Position numbers and translations under genes: made by a program
The notes under the pieces: generated by a model
Database searches by the model: none
Told to the model about the DNA's origin: nothing
Seen by the model: only the letters and a program-made list of their open reading frames with translations
Shown: positions 6,002-11,474 of the stretch, piece by piece
How positions within the stretch are numbered: the stretch's first letter is position 1
Layout: every line of letters starts with the position of its first letter
Source of the DNA: CAYMCO01 sp964388955
GTDB lineage: Bacteria; Chloroflexota; Anaerolineae; Anaerolineales; E44-bin32
Direction: 5' to 3'
DNA: 11,474 nt
Assembly: GCA_964388955.1 (NCBI GenBank)
Contig: CAYMCO010000060.1
Span: 1 to 11,474, forward strand

Positions 6002-7549
6002 TCAAGCCCCCGCCACCTCATGGGCCTGCAACAGCGCCGCATCCTCCCGCCGCGCGACGCGCCGCCCTTCATTGGCATCCACGCCGCGCAGCAGCCAGCC
6101 GCCGACGACGAAGAATACGACGATGCTCAGGATAGCCGGCCGACTGCTCGCAAAGATGGAGACCGCGGCCGAGAATACCAGCGGCCCCAAGATGGCGGAG
6201 AATTTCGCCATGATGCTGAAAAAGCCAAAGAACTCGCCGCTCTTGGCAGCGGGGGACATGCTCGCGTACAGGCTGCGGCTGAGCGCCTGGCTGCCGCCCT
6301 GCACGATGGCCACCATCCACGCCAGGAACCAGAACTCGATCACAGAATTGAGGAAATATCCCCAAGTCGCGATAACCACATAGACCAGCAGGGCCAGCAG
6401 TATGCTGCCGCGCGTGTCGATATTCTCCGCCAGGCCCGAGAAAAGCGGCCGGCCGATGGTGAACGCCAGCAGCGCGCCCAAGGCTTCCACCGCCAGTATG
6501 AGGCCCAGGATGACCAGGAGGCTGGAGGTGGCCTCCGGTGGCAGGGCCCGCGCGCCCAGAACCCCTACCGCAGGCAACGCGACGATGTTGTAGACGACAA
6601 AAGCGAGGAAGGTGGGGCGATGTCGTTCGCCCCGGCTGGGGAGGCGGCCGAACAGCAGGCTGAACGGTATGCCCACGAACTGCACCAGGAGCAGGGCGAG
6701 GACGAGTTCCACACTGCCAAACCCCAACTCCGCGCCGTAGATTGCGGCCACGCCGATGATTGTCCCGATCCCGTCGTTGTAGATCAGGAAAGCGATCAGG
6801 AATTTGAACAGCTGCCGGTAGCGGCGGAGGTCTCGCAGCGTTCTCCAGATGCGCCGGAAACTGACGCCAAGGATGGTCTGGCCCGGCGCGAGATCCGCTT
6901 TGGCGGATGGGGGTTCAGGCACCCGACGGAAGATGGGCATGGAGAAGACCGCCCACCAAATGGCCACGCTGAGGAACGAAGCGCGCGCCCCCCAGGTCCC
7001 TGGCAGGACCTGAAGCATGGCGACGTTGATGGCCAACAGGATGCCTCCGCCCAAGTAGCCCATGGCGTAGCCGCGAGTGGAGACGCGGTCTCGGTCCGCT
7101 TGCCGGGCCACATGCGGCAGCAGCGCGTCGTAGAAGACGTTGGCTGCGGTGAACCCCACCCGCCCCACGATGAAGAGGATCGAGGCGAGCAGCCAATCCC
7201 CCGATTGCACCAGAACCAGCAGGCCGGTGGCCAGGACGCCCATGCCCACAAAGATGGAGAGGAAGCGCTTCTTGCCGCGCATCACGTCGGAGACCGTGCC
7301 CAAGATGGGGGATATGATGGCCGAGATGAAGAGCGAGATGCTCAAGCCGCGCGCCCAATAGGCCGTGGCCACCGCGGGGCTTGGGAGCGTGGATCCGGCC
7401 ACCTGGCTGTAATAGATGGGCAGGACCGCAGCCAGGATGGTCGTGGCGAAGGCGGAATTCGCCCAATCATACATGGTCCAGGCGCGAATCCGGCGCCGGT
7501 AGTCCGATTCGGAAATCTCGCCGTATGTGAGCGTTTCCGTCGTGGCCAT
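6002..7549 (-). CDS. MFS transporter, UMF1/Atg22-like
   Basis: A 515-residue inner-membrane carrier with about 12 predicted hydrophobic helices. The N-terminal signature MYDWANSAF (26-34), followed by TTILAAVLPIYY, is characteristic of the UMF1/Atg22-like branch of the major facilitator superfamily. The cytoplasmic loop DVMRGKKR between helices 2 and 3 matches the MFS basic loop. A longer charged middle loop (around 208-245, rich in Arg) separates the two six-helix halves. The substrate is unknown; in yeast Atg22 exports amino acids from the vacuole, but bacterial members are uncharacterised. The ATG at 7549 has GGAGG 5 nt upstream. An upstream in-frame GTG at 7561 would overlap that ribosome binding site and is less likely. 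It is divergent from the metallopeptidase gene. Confidence 0.88.
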   Translation of the reverse strand: MATTETLTYGEISESDYRRRIRAWTMYDWANSAFATTILAAVLPIYYSQVAGSTLPSPAVATAYWARGLSISLFISAIISPILGTVSDVMRGKKRFLSIFVGMGVLATGLLVLVQSGDWLLASILFIVGRVGFTAANVFYDALLPHVARQADRDRVSTRGYAMGYLGGGILLAINVAMLQVLPGTWGARASFLSVAIWWAVFSMPIFRRVPEPPSAKADLAPGQTILGVSFRRIWRTLRDLRRYRQLFKFLIAFLIYNDGIGTIIGVAAIYGAELGFGSVELVLALLLVQFVGIPFSLLFGRLPSRGERHRPTFLAFVVYNIVALPAVGVLGARALPPEATSSLLVILGLILAVEALGALLAFTIGRPLFSGLAENIDTRGSILLALLVYVVIATWGYFLNSVIEFWFLAWMVAIVQGGSQALSRSLYASMSPAAKSGEFFGFFSIMAKFSAILGPLVFSAAVSIFASSRPAILSIVVFFVVGGWLLRGVDANEGRRVARREDAALLQAHEVAGA

Positions 7550-7581
7550 GGTCCCCTCCACATTTCAGGCATTTTGGCAAG

Positions 7582-7608
7582 CGTATACTGACTTGCGCAT
7601 GAGGACAA
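7582..7608 (-). promoter_or_regulatory. Possible promoter of the MFS gene
   Basis: On the minus strand TATACG (7582-7587) could serve as a -10 box. TTGTCC (7603-7608) lies 15 nt upstream as a -35, a shorter spacer than ideal. It would give a leader of about 25 nt before the ATG at 7549. This is only a pattern match. Confidence 0.3.
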
Positions 7609-7762
7609 GAGGTGTGGGGGGTGATCCTGGTTGATGTGTTGAGCTGGAGGTCTCAACCCCGTTTCCCTGAAGCGCCTAGTAATGTCCGCGTGCCGTAGGG
7701 GGATTTCATGCATCGCCGCTGCGAGAAGTTGTGCGGCCGCCGATTTCTGGGTCAACCCCATC

Positions 7763-7830
7763 GGCCATGAAATGGCGAAAATGGCGATGAGATGTGCCTG
7801 GGGCCATGAGATGGGCGAATTGGCGATGAG
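7763..7830. repeat. Pair of 29-nt direct repeats
   Basis: Copy 1 (7763-7791) and copy 2 (7802-7830) match at 24 of 29 positions, both beginning GGCCATGA and ending TGGCGATGAG, with a start-to-start period of 39 nt. Copy 1 also contains ATGGCGA twice (7772-7778 and 7781-7787). Repeated sites like this upstream of a gene often bind a regulator, but nothing identifies the factor. Confidence 0.6.
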
Positions 7831-7968
7831 TGGGGAGACGCCTGGGAAGTGTGATACAACTGCTACGCGCCGGCAGGCCAGGGGCTGCGCCAGGGGTGCG
7901 GCCGCGCGCTCCGGGTCCCGTACGGGATCAGGCTGGGTGGCGCGGTTTCGGAGGAGGGAGGGGCTGAT

Positions 7969-9276
7969 TTGCGCTTGAAATCTCATCCCGCAGGATCCCT
8001 CAGGTGGGCCGTCGCGTCGCTCACGATCTGTATCTTGCTGGCGGGGTGTGGCGGTTCATCGTCGGGGCAGACTCCGGTCGCCACCGCGGCGGCCAGCCCC
8101 AACCCAGAGCCCGCCTCGGGTGAATCCGTGGAAGGGGAGGTGACCCACTCGCCTGGCGCGTCGCCGGCGGCCACGGCGGAGCCCATCCGGGTCCTGTCAC
8201 TGGGGATCGAGAACCATTTTCCCGATGCCCTGACCTTCCGCCTGACTGCAGAGGCGGAGACGGCCATCCAGCGCGTCCGCCTCTACTACCGGGTGCAGGG
8301 GACCTCGGCGATCACCTATCAGCCGGTGGATTTCACCCCCGCCAGGTGGATCATGGCGGAGTACACGTGGGATACCTCCCGCTTCACGGTCGCGCCCAGC
8401 ACTCCGATCTTCTATTCCTGGGAACTGGAGGACAGCGCCGGGCAGCGGATCAGGACAGAGGAGGAGAGGATCTACTACGACGATCTGCGATTCGACTGGC
8501 GGGAGCTCAGCCAGCCGGACTTGATTCTGCGCTGGTATCGGGGCGGCCAGGAATTCGGCCAGGCGGTTTTTCAGAGCGCGAGGGAGGCGCTCGCGGATAT
8601 GAAGGACCAGACGGGTGAGACGCTGGATTTCCCCATTATCGTGCTGTTGTACGCCGATGAATCGGATTTCGCCTCCTGGCACTTCCACGTGGAGGAGTGG
8701 GTCGGCGGCCAGGCGTTCCCGCCCTTGGGGGTCACCACCCAGATCGTGCCGCCGGGAGTTGGGGCAGATTGGATCCAGGATGTGATCCCGCACGAGATCG
8801 CGCACTTGTTCTTCTTCCAGGTGGCGCATTCGGAGCTGTCCTCGTGGCCGACCTGGTTGGATGAGGGCTTCGCGCAGTACTTCGAACACGGCGATCACAG
8901 CGCCCAGATGGAACTGGTCAAGGCGGCCGGAGAAGGGAGAATGCTCCTTCCCCTGAATCAGATCTCCGGCACCTTTGGGAACGATCCGGACCGGGTGCGG
9001 CTGGCGTATGCGGAATCGCTGAGCGCTGTGACATACATGTTCGACACCTGGGGCGAGGCGGGGTTTCGCCTTCTGGTGGAGGCGTTGTCCGCCGGGCGGC
9101 CCTTCCGGGAGGCGATCCAAGCCGCCTTCGGGGTGAGCCTGGAGGAATTCGAGGGGGAGTGGCTCACCGGGCTGGGTTTCCCCGCCACCCCCGCCCCTCG
9201 GTCCACTCCTATGCCCACCTTCGGCGTGATCGGCCTTCCGACCCCCGCCAGCCGGGGGGGAACTGCCACGCCGTAG
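7969..9276 (+). CDS. Secreted lipoprotein zinc metallopeptidase (peptidase MA-like)
   Basis: A 435-residue exported protein. The N-terminus has a basic start, a hydrophobic core WAVASLTICILLAGC and a lipobox (LAGC) with lipidation at C27, so it is probably anchored to the outside of the membrane. Residues about 28-72 are a Ser/Ala/Pro/Thr-rich linker. Residues 75-180 form a beta-rich domain. A gluzincin catalytic core has HEIAH (275-279) and the downstream third zinc ligand WLDEG (E299). The C-terminus (405-435) is Pro/Thr-rich. Peptidase-MA-type proteins hydrolyse peptides, but the substrate here is unknown. The start is TTG at 7969, chosen for the strong GGAGGGG ending 5 nt upstream (7957-7963); there is no in-frame ATG before the signal peptide. 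The stop TAG at 9274 lies within a hairpin. Confidence 0.85.
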   Translation: MRLKSHPAGSLRWAVASLTICILLAGCGGSSSGQTPVATAAASPNPEPASGESVEGEVTHSPGASPAATAEPIRVLSLGIENHFPDALTFRLTAEAETAIQRVRLYYRVQGTSAITYQPVDFTPARWIMAEYTWDTSRFTVAPSTPIFYSWELEDSAGQRIRTEEERIYYDDLRFDWRELSQPDLILRWYRGGQEFGQAVFQSAREALADMKDQTGETLDFPIIVLLYADESDFASWHFHVEEWVGGQAFPPLGVTTQIVPPGVGADWIQDVIPHEIAHLFFFQVAHSELSSWPTWLDEGFAQYFEHGDHSAQMELVKAAGEGRMLLPLNQISGTFGNDPDRVRLAYAESLSAVTYMFDTWGEAGFRLLVEALSAGRPFREAIQAAFGVSLEEFEGEWLTGLGFPATPAPRSTPMPTFGVIGLPTPASRGGTATP

Positions 9277-9290
9277 GCATTTGCCTACGG
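9271..9290 (+). terminator. Hairpin overlapping the metallopeptidase stop codon
   Basis: A perfect stem CCGTAGGC (9271-9278) pairs with GCCTACGG (9283-9290) around an ATTT loop, whose end bases can also pair. The TAG stop codon (9274-9276) is in the left arm. No T-run follows (the next bases are TGGGGG), so it is not a textbook intrinsic terminator. It may instead stabilise the 3' end or act with Rho. Confidence 0.45.
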
Positions 9291-9401
9291 TGGGGGATGC
9301 ATTGCGGTTGAACCGGCAGCCATGATCGAACCCCGGCCGCTCGCCAGGACGCCATGGACTCGCAATGACAGAGGGGGGAAGCACCGCCTCCCCAAGATAC
9401 T
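9291..9401. other. Transition zone with decayed repeat fragments
   Basis: No gene is visible. The segment CTCGCAATGACA (9359-9370) resembles the right end of the array repeats (CTCGGAATGACA). It is a degenerate relative at the array margin. Confidence 0.4.
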
Positions 9402-9675
9402 GTGATTCTTCGTCGCCTTTGGCCCCTCGGGACGGTGTGTCACTCCGAGGCCGCAGGCCGAGGAGTCTCCCTGGCGCAATTGACTTGCCTCCTGGCGAAG
9501 CGAGTGGAAGGGCGGGAAGAGATTCCTCATCGCCCTGCGGGCGCCTCGGAGCGTTATGTCACTCCGAGGCTGAAAGCCGAGGAGTCTCCCTGGCGCAATT
9601 GACTTGCCTCCTGCGGGGGCGAGTGGAAGAGCGGAAGGAGATTCCTCGTCGCCCTGCGGGCTTCTCGGAATGACA
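9402..9675. repeat. Palindromic repeat array, left block (partial unit plus two full units)
   Basis: A decayed right half-repeat (about 9402-9437) is followed by two full units: 9438-9556 and 9557-9675. Each has a left hairpin (L) beginning TGTCACTCCGAGG and ending GAGGAGTCTCC, a roughly 47-nt middle, and a right hairpin (R). R begins GAGATTCCTC in both units and ends TCGGAATGACA in the second; the first ends at the fused junction CTCGGAGCGTTA. R is approximately the reverse complement of L, so each unit folds back on itself. The two middles differ mainly in the central hairpin loop region. Reading frames through it are not supported as genes: unit lengths are not consistently multiples of three, and the same segment is open in several frames. 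Confidence 0.9.
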
Positions 9676-9683
9676 TGCTGTTG

Positions 9684-9695
9684 GCCGTGGAACCC
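9684..9695. repeat. 12-bp direct repeat flanking the GIY-YIG gene (left copy)
   Basis: GCCGTGGAACCC here is repeated exactly at 10201-10212. The two copies bracket the nuclease gene and its upstream region. They could be a target-site duplication of an inserted cassette or two degenerate fragments of the array's L repeat, which in one unit contains CGTGGAACGCC (10604-10614). Confidence 0.5.
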
Positions 9696-9732
9696 GACCA
9701 CCACCTCCTACAGCTCTGCTTGCGGAAGATCG

Positions 9733-10053
9733 CTAATCGATCATGGATAGATCGGCGCCATCCTCGTACCACTCTCCGCTCAAGTCCTCCCAATCGGGAT
9801 TTAGAGTCTCAATGAGCGCGATCTTCTTCGCTCGACGCCATCCTTTGATTTCTTTCTCACGGCCTATTGCCGCCATCACATCATCCGTCGATTCCAAGTA
9901 GACCAACTTGTCGATCTTGTACTTGGTGGTGAACTTGGAGCCGACACGCTTCTTGTGTTGGAGTACACGTCGCACAATATCCCCCGTGACTCCAGTGTAG
10001 AGGGTCCCGCTTCGGTTTGTCATTATGTATACGAAGTATTGCCGGTTATCCAT
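9733..10053 (-). CDS. Free-standing GIY-YIG endonuclease
   Basis: A 106-residue protein consisting of a single GIY-YIG nuclease domain, without any DNA-binding extension. The GIY position is VYI (8-10) and the YIG position is YTG (19-21). R28/R29 and H33 follow in DIVRRVLQHKK. The catalytic-type glutamate is E66 in REKEIKGW, followed by AKKIALIETLNPDWEDLSGEW, the usual end of the UPF0213/YhbQ-like small nucleases. All expected active-site residues are present. I chose the ATG at 10053; an upstream in-frame GTG at 10062 is possible, and neither has a good Shine-Dalgarno. The gene is the only one inside the repeat array and lies between two blocks of it. Such small nucleases can be DNA repair factors or selfish-element enzymes, and its cellular role is unknown. 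Confidence 0.9.
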   Translation of the reverse strand: MDNRQYFVYIMTNRSGTLYTGVTGDIVRRVLQHKKRVGSKFTTKYKIDKLVYLESTDDVMAAIGREKEIKGWRRAKKIALIETLNPDWEDLSGEWYEDGADLSMID

Positions 10054-10086
10054 AGGCGTCACTTGTATGCGTTGGGCTTGAGTGAA

Positions 10087-10110
10087 GGAGTCCTGGTTTC
10101 TCCAGACTCC
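10087..10110 (-). other. Hairpin in the leader of the GIY-YIG gene
   Basis: On the plus strand GGAGT-C-CTGG (10087-10096) pairs with CCAGACTCC (10102-10110) around a TTTCT loop, giving nine pairs with one bulged base. It would lie about 34 nt upstream of the nuclease start codon in its mRNA. The outer arm resembles the GAGTCTCC end of the array hairpins. Confidence 0.5.
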
Positions 10111-10200
10111 GCTCGAGAGTTGAGGATATGCCGACCGCAGATCCCCTTTTCACCTGTGAGCATCATCCGCCTAGCATTGGGCTCAAGCAAGAAGTCGCAT

Positions 10201-10212
10201 GCCGTGGAACCC
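10201..10212. repeat. 12-bp direct repeat flanking the GIY-YIG gene (right copy)
   Basis: GCCGTGGAACCC, identical to 9684-9695. See the left copy for the two possible explanations. Confidence 0.5.
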
Positions 10213-10235
10213 TTGAAAGACGATACCATATTCCG

Positions 10236-11474
10236 ACACCACCATGTGGAGAGCGCGAGGAGTCTCCCCGGCGCATTTGATTCGCCTCCTGCGGGGGCGA
10301 ACGGTACGGCGGAAGGAGATTCCTCGTCGCCTCCGGCTCCTCGGAATGACACCATACGGATCACGCCGAGGCCGTCAGGCCGAGGGGTCTCGGTGCCTCA
10401 GCCCGTCTCCGCCTGCGGGGCGAACGGGACGGCGGAAAGAGATTCCTCATCGCCTTCGGCTCCTCGGAATGACACCATACGTGTCACGCCGAGGCCGTGA
10501 GGCCGAGGGGTCTCCCTGTCCCAGTTGGTCCGCATCTGCGGGGGCAAGCGGAGGGTTGGAAGGAGATTCCTCGTCACCTCCGGCTCCTCGGAATGACATC
10601 ATACGTGGAACGCCGAGGCCGTCAGGCTGAGGAGTCTCCCTGGCGCAATTGACATGCCTCCTGGGGAGGCGAGTGGAGCAGCGGAAGGAGATTCCTCGTC
10701 GCCCTTTGGGCTTCTCGAAATGACATCATGGGTCACGCCGAGGCTGTCAGGCCGAGGGGTCTCGGTGCCTCAGCCCGTCTCCGCCTGCGGGGCGAACGGG
10801 ACGGCGGAAAGAGATTCCTCATCGCCTTCGGCTCCTCGGAGCGTTATGTCACTGCGAGGCTGAAAGCCGAGGAGTCTCCTTTGCGCAGTCTACATGCCTC
10901 TTGGGAAGGCGAGTGGAAGAGCGGAAGGAGATTCCTCGTCGCCTTCGGCTCCCCGGCATGACATCATCCGTGTCACTCCGAGGCCGCTAGGCCGAGGAGT
11001 CTCCTTTGCGCAGTTCACATGCCTCCTGGGAAGGCGAGTGGAAGAGCGGAAGGAGATTCCTCGTCGCCCTCGGCTCCTCGGGGGGTATGTCACTCCGAGG
11101 CTGAAAGCCGAGGAGTCTCCCTGACGTAGTTGATTTGCCTCCTGGGGGAGCAAGTAACAGGATGGAGGGAGATTCCTCGTCGCCTCCGGCTCCTCGGAGC
11201 GTTATGTCACTCCGAGGCTGAAAGCCGAGGAGTCTCCCTGGAGCAGTTGACTTGCCTCCTGGGGGAGCAAGCCACAGGATGGAGGGAGATTCCTCGTCAC
11301 CTCCGGCTCCTCGGAATGACATCATACGCGGCGCGCCGAGGCCGTCTGGCCGAGGGGTCTCGGTGCCTCAGCCCGTCTCCGCCTGCGGGGCGAACGGGAC
11401 GGCGGAAAGAGATTCCTCATCGCCTCCGGCTCCTCGGAGCGTTATGTCACTCCGAGGCTGAAAGCCGAGGAGTC
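10236..11474. repeat. Palindromic repeat array, right block (ten units plus one cut by the window end)
   Basis: Units start at about 10236 (left hairpin degenerate), 10359, 10482, 10606, 10731, 10847, 10971, 11088, 11205, 11329 and 11445, a period of 116-125 nt. Each unit has a left hairpin (L) ending in GAGGAGTCTCC or GAGGGGTCTC, a roughly 46-nt middle that itself can form a hairpin (for example GCCTCC/GGAGGC at 10656-10670), and a right hairpin (R) beginning GAGATTCCTCGTC or GAGATTCCTCATC and usually ending in TCGGAATGACA. R is nearly the reverse complement of L. The middles are mutually similar, and three (units at 10359, 10731 and 11329) are the same second type. The array continues past the window. 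It may be a MITE/REPIN-like family or a transcribed structured repeat. Peptide frames through it contain recurrent strings such as RGVS and EIPRR and are not genes. Confidence 0.92.

Larger units (their letters stand above)
7562..7968. other. Divergent intergenic region between transporter and metallopeptidase
   Basis: The plus-strand frame of 98 codons starting at 7682 has no family features and is compositionally biased by the repeats below, so I do not call it a gene. The region holds the possible transporter promoter (7582-7608), an inverted repeat GTTGAG/CTCAAC (7638-7643, 7652-7657, 8-nt loop), and two 29-nt direct repeats (7763-7791, 7802-7830). It ends in the purine-rich ribosome binding site of the peptidase gene (7950-7963). 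No clear promoter for the peptidase was found. Confidence 0.5.
10063..10235. other. Upstream region of the GIY-YIG gene
   Basis: No gene is visible on either strand. It holds the hairpin at 10087-10110, the right copy of the 12-bp direct repeat, and two related segments beginning GTTGGGCTTGAG (10071-10082) and ATTGGGCTCAAG (10177-10188), which differ by transitions. No clear promoter could be assigned. Confidence 0.4.

Noticed and set aside
6020..7591. A 523-codon plus-strand frame opposite the MFS gene
   Set aside because: The minus-strand frame has a clear 12-helix carrier sequence and a ribosome binding site. The plus-strand product is a highly charged, low-complexity mirror of GC-rich codons.
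7682..7978. A 98-codon plus-strand frame before the metallopeptidase
   Set aside because: It has no family features, an odd composition, and internal repetition explained by the 29-nt DNA repeats; it also overlaps the metallopeptidase start.
9365..11461. Numerous reading frames of 60-180 codons across the repeat array
   Set aside because: They follow the repeat composition, occur in several frames and on both strands, lack ribosome binding sites, and unit lengths are not multiples of three. I consider them artefacts. Similar spurious peptides from such repeats are, as I recall, common in genome annotations.
10236..11474. A CRISPR array
   Set aside because: The alternating pattern of repeat and roughly 46-nt middle looks superficially similar, but the middles are homologous to each other, the repeats are 70-80 nt with many differences, and no cas gene is present.

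Overview
The window is GC-rich bacterial chromosome: eight protein genes in ordinary bacterial order, then a large array of palindromic repeats with a small nuclease gene embedded in it. The gene set suggests an uncultured or thermophilic member of the Chloroflexota (Anaerolineae-like). It includes a bacterial DRG/Obg-like GTPase with a C-terminal TGS domain, a Pro/Thr-rich peptidase-MA lipoprotein and a UMF1/Atg22-type MFS carrier. This placement comes from family knowledge and was not computed.

Left part (1-864): a short PadR-type repressor on the minus strand with a well-formed promoter and a palindromic operator-like site overlapping the expected transcription start. It is divergent from the next genes across a 337-nt intergenic region rich in inverted repeats.

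Middle (865-5947): a plus-strand gene train. A didomain GNAT acetyltransferase, a HAD phosphatase, a HEAT-repeat protein and an RluA-type pseudouridine synthase are coupled by junctions of -4 to +1 nt. A TGS-domain GTPase and a PhzF-family enzyme follow after 75 and 109 nt. Three members (RimJ/L-like acetyltransferase domain, rRNA pseudouridine synthase, TGS GTPase) point towards ribosome modification or function, as an inference. The train ends tail-to-tail with a minus-strand MFS transporter (6002-7549).

Divergent from the transporter, after about 420 nt holding a pair of 29-nt direct repeats, lies a secreted zinc-metallopeptidase lipoprotein (7969-9276). Its stop codon sits inside a perfect hairpin.

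Right part (about 9400-11474): at least twelve tandem copies of an approximately 120-bp unit, running off the window end. Each unit is a left hairpin (L), a central hairpin (C) and a right hairpin (R), with R approximately the reverse complement of L, so the whole unit is one imperfect palindrome. The L stems contain tandem GA/GA mismatches in a CGAG context, and the loop-closing base pair shows compensatory change. A free-standing GIY-YIG endonuclease gene (9733-10053, minus strand) lies between two blocks of this array and is flanked by a 12-bp direct repeat. The nuclease plus hairpin array is the best candidate here for an undescribed system. The open reading frames across the array look like by-products of the repeats.
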